Positions 1 through 6,058 of a stretch of DNA of 6,367 bases are shown here, piece by piece. Numbering within the stretch: position 1 is the stretch's first letter; the number at the start of each line of letters is the position of its first letter. A model generated the notes under the pieces. The model did not search any database. It worked only from the letters and a program-made list of their open reading frames with translations, and had not been told where the DNA came from. Source of the stretch: Pseudomonadota bacterium (lineage in GTDB: Bacteria; Pseudomonadota; Gammaproteobacteria; Xanthomonadales; Xanthomonadaceae); NCBI GenBank assembly GCA_023423605.1, contig JAFAFF010000021.1, positions 1 through 6,367 of the forward strand. The letters run 5' to 3'. The translations under genes and the position numbers were made by a program.

Positions 1-100
1 CGCGCGCTACCGCATCGGTGGCGGCAGCGCGGTGAAGATGACCGAGCACAGCCGCTTCGAAAGGATCGACGGTCGCTGGCTCTATCGGGACGCACGCTGA
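1..100 (+). CDS. YchJ/UPF0225-family protein, C-terminal end only
   Basis: Only the last 32 codons are present, read from base 2 to the TGA at 98-100; the start lies upstream of the window. The visible tail contains [14 protein letters not shown] followed by [10 protein letters not shown]. This resembles the end of YchJ/UPF0225 proteins, small proteins with an NTF2-like middle domain in which a pattern like 'E.SRF....G.W.Y.DG' closes the fold. Many family members also carry an N-terminal SEC-C zinc motif, and some a second one at the C-terminus. This protein ends right after the NTF2-like part, so it would be the short form without a C-terminal SEC-C. Its function is not established. It runs in the same direction as egtB with a 91-bp gap, so co-transcription is possible. 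The family call rests on a short fragment and on memory. Confidence 0.7.
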   Translation, partial: ARYRIGGGSAVKMTEHSRFERIDGRWLYRDAR

Positions 101-195
101 TGGCGCGGTGCTTGCCCGCATGCAGCACTGCAACGGCCGCCGCACGCTGCCATGACATTGCCCTCACCGCCGCTGCGGGAAGCTCGGTGCGGTGA
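100..195 (+). CDS. Possible 31-codon small ORF coupled to both neighbours
   Basis: This is an ATG-started frame that fills the gap between the UPF0225-like gene and egtB. Its ATG (100-102) shares the A of the upstream TGA (TGATG), and its own TGA (193-195) overlaps the proposed GTG start of egtB as GTGA. A weak GGGA at 87-90 lies 9 nt before the ATG. The peptide begins [10 protein letters not shown], ends AAGSSVR and holds three Cys and one His. Eight of its 31 codons end in A or T, looser than the flanking genes, so coding bias does not clearly support it. I recognise no family. It could be a leader ORF for translational coupling into egtB, or chance in a GC-rich gap. Confidence 0.2.
   Translation: MARCLPACSTATAAARCHDIALTAAAGSSVR
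177..182 (+). promoter_or_regulatory. Shine-Dalgarno sequence for egtB
   Basis: GGGAAG lies 9 nt before the GTG at 192. It supports the GTG start over the first internal in-frame ATG at 312, which would cut off residues 1-40, including N-terminal sequence usually present in EgtB. The in-frame TGA at 153-155 blocks a longer start, and no ATG lies in frame between it and the GTG. Confidence 0.5.
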
Positions 196-1487
196 ACCGC
201 CACCTCGCCACGCCTGCCATTTCGCTCCGCCACGCCCAGCTGGCCGACCACTTTGCCCATGTGAGAGGGCGCAGCATCGCACTGGCCGCACCGCTCAGCG
301 CCGAAGATGCGATGGTGCAGAGCATGCCCGATGCCAGTCCCACCAAATGGCACCTGGCCCACACGACCTGGTTCTTCGAACGCTTCGTGCTGGGTGCGCG
401 CGCGGACTATCAGGCGCTGCAACCGGAGTGGCATTTCCTGTTCAACAGCTATTACCAGACCGTTGGCCCGGCGCATGCGCGTGCGCATCGCGGTCTGCTT
501 TCGCGTCCCAGCCTGGACCAGGTGCACGCCTACCGCGCACGCATCGATGCGCAGGTGCTTGCCCTGCTGCGCGATGCGGTACTGGACGATGAAACACTGG
601 ACCATCTGCAGCTCGGCCTGCAGCACGAGCAACAGCACCAGGAACTGCTGCTTACCGATATCAAGCATGCATTGTGGAGCAACCCGCTGCAGCCGGCCTA
701 CCGCGACGATCTGGCGGTTCCCGCAGCGGGGGTGGACCAGCCGCTGCAGTGGATCGAGAGCGGTGAACGCATCGCCTGGATCGGCGCGCCGCCGTGGCCG
801 CAGAATGCCGCCTTCGCCTATGACAACGAATCGCCACGCCATCGGGTGCTGGTGCCCGCCCATGCTCTGGCCAGCCGCGCGGTGAGCAACGCCGAATTCG
901 CGCGTTTCATCGCCGATGGCGGTTACCGCCAGGTGCATCTGTGGATGAGCGAAGGCTGGGCGCTGTGCCAGGCACAGGAATGGCAGCATCCGTTGTACTG
1001 GGATGATGCCGGAGAAAGGGAATTCACTTTGGGCGGGTGGCGGCCGCTGGATCCTGGCGCGCCGGTCTGCCATGTCAGCTATTACGAAGCCGATGCCTAC
1101 GCCCGCTGGGCCGGCGCCCGGCTGCCCACCGAGTTCGAATGGGAGGCCGCCGCCAGCCTGCGTGCGGATGCCGCGGACCCGGCAGGCCACTTCGCCGACG
1201 ATGACCGGCTGCATCCGGCGGCTGCCACCGGCGAAGAGACGCTGCAGCAGCTGCACGGCGATGTCTGGGAATGGACCAGCAGTGCCTATGGTGCATATCC
1301 TGGCTTTCGACCGTTCCCCGGCAGCCTTGGCGAGTACAACGGCAAGTTCATGTGCGGCCAGTGGATACTGCGTGGCGGCAGCTGCGTGACGCCACGCGGT
1401 CACGTCCGCGGCACGTACCGCAACTTTTTCGATCCTTCCGCGCGCTGGCAGTTTTCCGGCGTGCGCCTCGCACGGGATACTGCATGA
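192..1487 (+). CDS. egtB: EgtB, hercynine oxygenase (sulfoxide synthase) of ergothioneine synthesis
   Basis: EgtB is a cytoplasmic non-heme iron enzyme. It uses O2 to join the sulfur of a thiol (gamma-glutamylcysteine or cysteine, depending on subtype) to the imidazole C2 of hercynine. The 431-aa length is normal for the family. The N-terminal DinB-like helical domain (about residues 15-165) carries WHLAHTTWFFE at 53-63 and HEQQHQE at 145-151. By comparison with characterised EgtB, H57, H145 and H149 are the likely iron ligands. The C-terminal FGE-sulfatase-like domain (about 190-430) has GDVWEWTSSAYG (356-367), ILRGGS (392-397) and NFFDPSARWQFSGVRLA (411-427). The segment NSYY (85-88) to RGLLSRPS (100-107) resembles non-actinobacterial EgtBs, and no egtA or egtC is adjacent, so direct use of cysteine is plausible but not shown. 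The gene starts with GTG and its stop overlaps egtD. Confidence 0.95.
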   Translation: MNRHLATPAISLRHAQLADHFAHVRGRSIALAAPLSAEDAMVQSMPDASPTKWHLAHTTWFFERFVLGARADYQALQPEWHFLFNSYYQTVGPAHARAHRGLLSRPSLDQVHAYRARIDAQVLALLRDAVLDDETLDHLQLGLQHEQQHQELLLTDIKHALWSNPLQPAYRDDLAVPAAGVDQPLQWIESGERIAWIGAPPWPQNAAFAYDNESPRHRVLVPAHALASRAVSNAEFARFIADGGYRQVHLWMSEGWALCQAQEWQHPLYWDDAGEREFTLGGWRPLDPGAPVCHVSYYEADAYARWAGARLPTEFEWEAAASLRADAADPAGHFADDDRLHPAAATGEETLQQLHGDVWEWTSSAYGAYPGFRPFPGSLGEYNGKFMCGQWILRGGSCVTPRGHVRGTYRNFFDPSARWQFSGVRLARDTA

Positions 1488-2467
1488 GTACCGTACACGC
1501 GGCGCGGCAGGCGCTTACCGACCTGACACCCGGCCGCGAACGCGTGCTCGCCGATACGCTCCGTGGCCTGTCCAGCCAGCCCAGGCGCCTGCCCTCCAAG
1601 TACTTCTACGATGCGGCCGGTTCGGCACTGTTCGAGCAGATCACCCGGACGCCGGAGTATTACCCCACCCGTACCGAACGGGCGCTGCTGCGCAGCTGCC
1701 TGCCGGACATCGCCGACGCCGTCGGACCGCGGGTGCACGTGGTGGAACTGGGCAGCGGCAGCGGGCGCAAGACCGCCCTGCTGCTGGAGGCCCTGCACGA
1801 TCCGGTGGCCTATACCCCGATCGAGATCTCCCGCGCGGCCCTGCTGGCCAGCATCGATCATCTGGCACCGGCCCTGCCGGCGCTGGAAATGCTGCCGGTG
1901 TGTGCCGATTTCACCCAGCCGGTGGAACTGCCACGGCCTGCGCGCGAGCCTGCACGCCGGCTGATGTTCTTCCCCGGTTCCACCCTGGGCAACTTCGAAC
2001 ACGACGATGCCGTCGCGCTGCTGCGCGCCATGCGCCAGACCATGGGCAGCGATGGCATGGCGCTGGTCGGCATCGATCTGCACAAGGACACCGCGACGCT
2101 GGAATCGGCCTACAACGACGCTGCCGGTGTCACCGCCGCCTTCACCCTCAACCTGCTGCAGCGCCTGAACCGCGAAATCGGCAGCGATTTCGACCTGCGT
2201 GCGTTCCATCATCGTGCGCGCTACAGCGTGTCGCGGCTGCGCATCGAGACCGATCTGGTCAGCGACCGCGAACAATCGGTCACGGTGGAAGGCCAGCGCT
2301 TCCACTTTGCGGCCGGCGAGGCCATCCGCGTGGAATACAGCCACAAGTACACCGAAGCGGGTTTCCAGCAGCTGCTCGATGCCGCCGGCCTGCAGATCGC
2401 GGCGCGCTGGGACAGCATCGCGCCCGATCCCGCCTTCGGCCTGCGCCTGCTGCGCGCCATCCGCTAA
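1484..2467 (+). CDS. egtD: EgtD, L-histidine N-alpha-methyltransferase
   Basis: EgtD trimethylates the alpha-amino group of histidine with three S-adenosylmethionines, giving hercynine, the substrate of EgtB. The protein has 327 aa, typical of stand-alone EgtD. Visible signatures are SKYFYDAAGSALFEQIT (38-54), PEYYPTRTE (57-65), the SAM-binding ELGSGSGRKT (88-97), FFPGSTLGNF (162-171), GIDLHKD (196-202), YNDAAGVTAAF (210-220) and IRVEYSHKYT (281-290). By recalled alignment with mycobacterial EgtD, Y42, N170, E284 and S286 would contact the histidine substrate; all are present, so the enzyme looks intact. The start is the ATG that overlaps the egtB stop as ATGA. The open frame runs further upstream, but only through egtB coding sequence. 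The overlap implies translational coupling with egtB in one operon. The gene ends with TAA. Confidence 0.95.
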   Translation: MSTVHAARQALTDLTPGRERVLADTLRGLSSQPRRLPSKYFYDAAGSALFEQITRTPEYYPTRTERALLRSCLPDIADAVGPRVHVVELGSGSGRKTALLLEALHDPVAYTPIEISRAALLASIDHLAPALPALEMLPVCADFTQPVELPRPAREPARRLMFFPGSTLGNFEHDDAVALLRAMRQTMGSDGMALVGIDLHKDTATLESAYNDAAGVTAAFTLNLLQRLNREIGSDFDLRAFHHRARYSVSRLRIETDLVSDREQSVTVEGQRFHFAAGEAIRVEYSHKYTEAGFQQLLDAAGLQIAARWDSIAPDPAFGLRLLRAIR

Positions 2468-2549
2468 TGCCGTGCGCTGCCCGCCACCGGCACGCCTTCG
2501 CGCCCGGGGGCGCTACCATTGCCAAGACAACGGCCATGCGAAGGACGCC
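2468..2549 (+). promoter_or_regulatory. egtD-transglycosylase gap with short hairpin and possible -10 box
   Basis: This is an 82-bp noncoding gap. GCGCCC (2500-2505) and GGGCGC (2508-2513) form a small GC hairpin with no T-tract after it. It is followed directly by TACCAT (2514-2519), which resembles the -10 boxes common in Xanthomonadaceae. I see no convincing -35. AAGGA at 2541-2545, 4 nt before the ATG at 2550, serves as Shine-Dalgarno. The downstream gene may have a weak promoter of its own here or be read through from egtBD. Confidence 0.3.
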
Positions 2550-4721
2550 ATGCCCCTCCTGACCACGCTCGGCCTGGCCGCCGCGCTCGCGGCACCGCCG
2601 GCGTCGGCTACCGTACCGGCACCGGATCCGGCCTTCAGCAGCTGCATGACCCGCCTGCAGGCAACGGCGGCCACGCAGGGCATTGCGGCCGGACGCTTCC
2701 AGGCCCTCACCGCCGGACTGCAACCCGATCCGAGCGTGCTGCCGCTGCTGGATGCGCAGCCGGAATTCACCACGCCCATCTGGGATTACCTGGCGGCGCT
2801 GGTCGATGAGCAGCGCGTGGACGATGGCCGCGCGCTGCTGGAACAGCACCGCGCGCTGCTGCAACAGGTATCGCACGAGTACGGCGTGGACGCCGCGACC
2901 ATCGTGGCGGTATGGGGCGTGGAAAGCGATTATGGCCGCGTGTTCGGCAAGCGTCCGCTGTTGCAGTCGCTGGCCACGCTGTCCTGCGCGGGCAGACGGC
3001 AGTCTTTCTTCCGCAGCGAACTGCTGGCCCTGCTCAGGCTCATCGACCAGGGCGACCTGCAGGCAGCAGGGCTGACCGGCTCGTGGGCCGGCGCCTTCGG
3101 GCATACCCAGTTCATGCCCAGTACCTATGCGCGCATCGCCGTGGATGGCGATGGCGATGGGCGCCGCGATCTGGTCGGCAGCATTCCCGACGCGCTGGCG
3201 TCCACCGCCAACTACCTCAAGCGCGCCGGATGGCGCACCGGTGAACCCTGGGGCATGGAAGTTCGCCTGCCGGCGGCATTCAACGCTGCCCTTGCTGGCC
3301 GCACCCAGCGCAGGCCGCTGGCCGAATGGCGCGCCCTGGGCGTGACCGCACTGCAAGGGGACAGCGCTGGCCCTGCCGGCCTGCCAGCCGATGCACGGGC
3401 TGCGCTGCTGTTGCCCGCAGGCAAGGACGGCCCGGCACTGCTGGTGTTCCGCAACTACGATGCCATCTACAGCTACAACGCCGCCGAGAGCTACGCGCTG
3501 GCCATCGCCACACTGGCCGACCGCCTGCGCGGTGGCAGCGGGCTTGCCACGCCGTGGCCTACCGACGATCCCGGCCTGGGCCGGCGCGACCGCCGCGAAC
3601 TGCAGGCCCTGCTGGTCGCGCGCGGGCACGATATCGGCGCGGTCGACGGCATGATCGGCACCGCCAGCCGACGCGCCATCCAGGCCGAACAGCAGCGCCT
3701 GGGCTGGACCATCATCGACGGCCGCGCCGGCCGGCGCATCCTGCTGGCGCTGCAGTCCGCGCCGCCGGCGCCGGTAACGGCAGCGACCCGCTTCGCCCTT
3801 CCTTCCAACTACAGCACGCTGGCGCACTCCCCAGCCGTGCGGAGTACTTCCAGCATGCAACAGATCCAGGGCGTGACCAGCGGACAGTTCCAGGGGCTTG
3901 ATGCCTGGCTGGTGGAGACGCCGCAGGCCACCGCGGCCATCAGCGTGTTCGGCGGCCAGCTGCTGTCCTTCGTGCCCAAGGGCGGCCAGGATGTGATGTG
4001 GCTGTCGCCACGCCGCGCCGCGTTGCCCACGCCCATCCGTGGTGGCAGTCCGGTGTGCTGGCCATACTTCGGCCGCCAGGGGCAGGGTTCCGACGTGCCG
4101 TCGCATGGCTTCGTGCGCACGCTGCCCTGGGAACTGAAACAGGCACGCAGGCGCGTGGATGGCAGCATCGAACTGACCCTCTCGCCTCCGCTGCTGGCCG
4201 ATCTCGCGCTGCGCCTGCAGATGGTGGTGGTGGTCGGCAGCACCCTGCAGCAGCAGCTGGTGACCGAAAACACCGGCAGCCAGCCGACCAGCATCACCCA
4301 GGCCCTGCACAACTACTTCCGGGTGGGCGATGCCAGCCAGGTGGACGTGGACGGCGTGGACGGGCTGGACTATCTGGACAAGTATGAAGACTACGCCGGT
4401 CCGCGTCGCCAGCAGGGCCCGTGGAACCTGCGCGATCCGCGCGACCCGGGACGCAGCGACCGCATCTATACCCGGGCCGGCGGCCGTTACGTCCTGCGCG
4501 ATCCGGTGCTCCGCCGCCGCATCACCCTCGAAACCACCGGCAGCCAGTCGCTGGTGGCCTGGAATCCGGGGGCCGACGCCGCCGCGAAGATGGCCGATGT
4601 CGGCGATGGCTGGCGGGATTACGTCTGTCTGGAAGCCGCCAACGCCGGGCCGGACGTGATCACCCTTCCCGCAGGTGGCCGGCACGTACTGCAGCAGACG
4701 CTGTCCGTGCAGCCGCTCTGA
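2550..4721 (+). CDS. MltB-type lytic murein transglycosylase, in-frame with a hexose-6-phosphate mutarotase domain
   Basis: This is one open frame of 723 codons. Residues 1-20 (MPLLTTLGLA to ASA) look like a Sec signal peptide with a likely cut after ASA, though its n-region lacks Lys or Arg. Residues about 27-330 form the SLT_2/MltB catalytic domain, which cleaves peptidoglycan to 1,6-anhydromuropeptides. E125 in VWGVESDYG is the expected catalytic acid; GAFGHTQFMPSTY (181-193), a Ca-loop-like DGDGDGRRD (199-207) and YDAIYSYNAAESYALAIATL (303-322 region) are further family marks. Residues about 342-402 form a PG_binding_1 domain. A normal family member would end near residue 405-415. Here the frame continues through a Pro/Ala/Ser/Thr linker (403-435) into a full mutarotase (436-723). 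Two adjacent genes joined by stop loss or a frameshift seems more likely than a working fusion, because the two halves belong in different compartments. Confidence 0.8.
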   Translation: MPLLTTLGLAAALAAPPASATVPAPDPAFSSCMTRLQATAATQGIAAGRFQALTAGLQPDPSVLPLLDAQPEFTTPIWDYLAALVDEQRVDDGRALLEQHRALLQQVSHEYGVDAATIVAVWGVESDYGRVFGKRPLLQSLATLSCAGRRQSFFRSELLALLRLIDQGDLQAAGLTGSWAGAFGHTQFMPSTYARIAVDGDGDGRRDLVGSIPDALASTANYLKRAGWRTGEPWGMEVRLPAAFNAALAGRTQRRPLAEWRALGVTALQGDSAGPAGLPADARAALLLPAGKDGPALLVFRNYDAIYSYNAAESYALAIATLADRLRGGSGLATPWPTDDPGLGRRDRRELQALLVARGHDIGAVDGMIGTASRRAIQAEQQRLGWTIIDGRAGRRILLALQSAPPAPVTAATRFALPSNYSTLAHSPAVRSTSSMQQIQGVTSGQFQGLDAWLVETPQATAAISVFGGQLLSFVPKGGQDVMWLSPRRAALPTPIRGGSPVCWPYFGRQGQGSDVPSHGFVRTLPWELKQARRRVDGSIELTLSPPLLADLALRLQMVVVVGSTLQQQLVTENTGSQPTSITQALHNYFRVGDASQVDVDGVDGLDYLDKYEDYAGPRRQQGPWNLRDPRDPGRSDRIYTRAGGRYVLRDPVLRRRITLETTGSQSLVAWNPGADAAAKMADVGDGWRDYVCLEAANAGPDVITLPAGGRHVLQQTLSVQPL
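3841..3844 (+). promoter_or_regulatory. Internal Shine-Dalgarno for the mutarotase start
   Basis: GGAG lies 10 nt before the ATG at 3855. It decides between a separately initiated mutarotase and a product made only as the tail of the transglycosylase. The spacing is a little long, so initiation may be moderate. Confidence 0.45.
3855..4721 (+). CDS. D-hexose-6-phosphate mutarotase (YeaD-type aldose epimerase), internal start
   Basis: Read from the ATG at 3855 this gives 288 aa, close to E. coli YeaD. Family members interconvert the alpha and beta anomers of hexose 6-phosphates such as glucose 6-phosphate in the cytoplasm. Visible marks are PIRGGSPVCWPYFG (60-73), PSHGFVRTLPWEL (82-94), ALHNYFRVGD (150-159), VAWNPG (234-239) and ADVGDGWRDYVCLEAAN (247-263). 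H152 and E260 are the likely catalytic pair; R62 and R88 are candidate phosphate-binding residues. The frame is continuous with the transglycosylase upstream, so a gene caller would probably report a single protein. Conserved domain limits, the GGAG at 3841 and the protein's cytosolic role favour this internal start. It has no signal peptide. It converges with the transporter gene, with a 114-bp gap. Confidence 0.75.
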   Translation: MQQIQGVTSGQFQGLDAWLVETPQATAAISVFGGQLLSFVPKGGQDVMWLSPRRAALPTPIRGGSPVCWPYFGRQGQGSDVPSHGFVRTLPWELKQARRRVDGSIELTLSPPLLADLALRLQMVVVVGSTLQQQLVTENTGSQPTSITQALHNYFRVGDASQVDVDGVDGLDYLDKYEDYAGPRRQQGPWNLRDPRDPGRSDRIYTRAGGRYVLRDPVLRRRITLETTGSQSLVAWNPGADAAAKMADVGDGWRDYVCLEAANAGPDVITLPAGGRHVLQQTLSVQPL

Positions 4722-4737
4722 CCGGCAGGCCCCCTTG

Positions 4738-4758
4738 GCCGGCGGGCCGTGGCCCGGC
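4738..4758. terminator. GC-rich hairpin after the mutarotase stop
   Basis: CGGGCC (4743-4748) and GGCCCG (4751-4756) form a tight hairpin that can extend to GCC/GGC at 4738-4740 and 4756-4758 with a bulge. It starts about 17 bp after the TGA at 4719-4721. No T-run follows on either strand, so an intrinsic terminator is possible but not classical. It may instead be a REP-type palindrome or an RNA-stabilising 3' hairpin. Confidence 0.35.
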
Positions 4759-4813
4759 ATGACCGCGGTGCTTGATGACTGTAACAACCCGGAAAGGGAG
4801 ACTGTCACGAGCC

Positions 4814-4841
4814 GGTGGGTGACGACCGTTGGTCGTCACGC
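4814..4841. repeat. REP-like palindrome (SMAG-type) at the convergent gene ends
   Basis: GTGACGACC (4819-4827) and GGTCGTCAC (4831-4839) are perfect 9-bp arms around a GTT loop. A GTGG just before the left arm resembles the GTAG-type head of Stenotrophomonas SMAG elements, whose arms often read like GTGCCGACC with the same GTT loop. The right arm contains the stop codon of the minus-strand transporter (4836-4838). The position between convergent genes suits a bidirectional 3' hairpin or terminator. Assignment to SMAG is from memory of the family. Confidence 0.55.
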
Positions 4842-6017
4842 CCCCCTCCGCAGCACCACCAGGCACACCGCCCCGGCCACCAGCCCCCAGAACGCCGATC
4901 CGATTCCGGCCAGCGACACGCCGGACGCCGTCACCAGGAACGTCACCAGCGCCGCCTCGCGGTCGCGTTCCACCGCCAGCGCGCTGGCCAGGCTGTTGCC
5001 GATGGTGCCGAACAGCGCGATTCCGGCCACGCAGGCGATGAGTTCGCCAGGGAATGCGGCGAACAGGGCGGCGACCGTCGCCCCGAACAGCCCCACCAGC
5101 AGATAGAAACCACCGGCAGCGATGGCCGCGGTGTAGCGCCGCGCGGGGTCTTTGTGTGCTTCTTCGCCCATGCAGATGGCCGCGGTGATCGCCGCCAGAT
5201 TCAGGGCGAACGCACCGAACGGTGCCAACACCATGTTGACCACGCCGATCCATCCGATCACAGGGGACACCGGTACGTCATGGCCCGACGCACGAATGAC
5301 CGCCACCCCCGGGACATTCTGCGATGCCATGGTTACCACCAGCAGGGGCACGGCGATCCCCACCACAGCTGTCCAGGAAAGTCGTGGGCTGATCCAGACC
5401 GGTGTTGCGAGCTGCAGGTGCAGTTCCTGCACCTGCAGCGAACCCTGCACGGATGCAATGCCGATGCCGACCAGCAACGTGGCGATCACCGCATGGCGCG
5501 GCAACCAGCGCCGGAACACCAGCCAGGTGGCCAGCATCGCCATGGCCATGCCCGGCCGGGTGCCCATCGACACGAACACATCCAGTCCGAAGCGCAACAG
5601 CACGCCGGCCAGCATGCCGGCAGCCAGCGCCATCGGGACGCGTTTCATCATGCGCGCGAAGAGCCCGGAGAAACCCAGTATCGTCCCCAGCGTGGCGGCC
5701 AGCAGGAAAGCGCCGGTCGCTTCGGCCAGACTCGCCCCACCGGCACCGACAACCAGCATGGCCGCGCCCGGCGTGGACCAGGCCGTCACCACGGGCACGC
5801 GATAGCGCAGCGACAGGCCGATGCAGGTGATTCCCATCCCCAGCCCAAGCGCCCACATCCATGAAGCGGTCTGCTGCGGGTTGGCACCCACGGCCTGCGC
5901 TGCCTGGAACACGATCACTGCCGAACTGGCAAAGCCGACCAGCACGGTGATGAAGCCGGCTGCCAACGCAGGCATGGAGAAATCGCGCCACCATGCGCGT
6001 CGAACGACTGCTTCCAT
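4836..6017 (-). CDS. benE: BenE-family membrane transporter (benzoate/H+ symporter type)
   Basis: This is a 393-aa integral membrane protein of the usual BenE length with about 12 hydrophobic segments. Approximate positions are 16-40, 52-70, 76-94, 100-120, 126-148, 155-170, 174-190, 215-232, 252-280, 296-321, 324-347 and 353-388. Family-like motifs include TAWSTPGAAML (78-88), ASQNVPGVAVIRASG (231-245) and APFGAFALNLAAITAAICMG (265-284), then HKDPARRYTAAIAAG (288-302). BenE proteins are proton-driven importers typified by benzoate uptake in Acinetobacter. No benzoate-catabolic gene is adjacent, so the real substrate is unknown. The start is the ATG at 6017-6015, with GGAG (minus strand, 6029-6026) 8 nt upstream. 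An ATG 17 codons further upstream (6068) lacks a Shine-Dalgarno and lies inside a palindrome. The open frame continues to the window edge but runs through promoter sequence. Confidence 0.9.
   Translation of the reverse strand: MEAVVRRAWWRDFSMPALAAGFITVLVGFASSAVIVFQAAQAVGANPQQTASWMWALGLGMGITCIGLSLRYRVPVVTAWSTPGAAMLVVGAGGASLAEATGAFLLAATLGTILGFSGLFARMMKRVPMALAAGMLAGVLLRFGLDVFVSMGTRPGMAMAMLATWLVFRRWLPRHAVIATLLVGIGIASVQGSLQVQELHLQLATPVWISPRLSWTAVVGIAVPLLVVTMASQNVPGVAVIRASGHDVPVSPVIGWIGVVNMVLAPFGAFALNLAAITAAICMGEEAHKDPARRYTAAIAAGGFYLLVGLFGATVAALFAAFPGELIACVAGIALFGTIGNSLASALAVERDREAALVTFLVTASGVSLAGIGSAFWGLVAGAVCLVVLRRGA
5411..5439. repeat. Perfect 13-bp inverted repeat inside the transporter gene
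   Basis: GCTGCAGGTGCAG (5411-5423) and CTGCACCTGCAGC (5427-5439) are exact reverse complements around TTC. In the protein this is the extramembrane stretch LQVQELHLQL (194-203 region), with alternating Leu/Val and Gln/His codons. The mRNA would form a strong hairpin there. Confidence 0.85.
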
Positions 6018-6025
6018 CGCTGCTG

Positions 6026-6029
6026 CTCC
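6026..6029 (-). promoter_or_regulatory. Shine-Dalgarno for the BenE-type transporter
   Basis: On the minus strand GGAG sits 8 nt before the ATG at 6017. It fixes the start at 6017 over the longer in-frame alternatives at 6068 and beyond. Confidence 0.6.
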
Positions 6030-6058
6030 GAACGAGACCGCTGCAATAGATACCTGCT

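Noticed and set aside
120..155. 11-codon ORF starting MQHCNGRR before egtB
   Set aside because: It is too short to judge, has no Shine-Dalgarno and is nested in another small frame.
1271..1483. Upstream extension of the egtD frame
   Set aside because: The extra residues overlap egtB coding sequence and do not look like EgtD. The ATG at 1484 gives the normal length.
1400..2344. 314-codon minus-strand frame opposite egtD
   Set aside because: It is a shadow of egtD. The Gln/Arg/Gly-rich translation shows no family signature.
2199..2549. Upstream extension of the transglycosylase frame
   Set aside because: It lies in egtD and the gap. Starting at 2550 gives a signal peptide preceded by AAGGA.
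2280..4808. 842-codon open frame on the minus strand opposite the transglycosylase and mutarotase
   Set aside because: It mirrors the codon bias of two clearly recognised plus-strand proteins in a GC-rich genome. Its translation is low-complexity, rich in Arg, Gly, Gln and His, with no recognisable domain.
4815..5864. 349-codon plus-strand frame across the transporter gene
   Set aside because: It is antisense to a well-supported membrane protein. The translation is His/Arg/Gln-rich with no structure.
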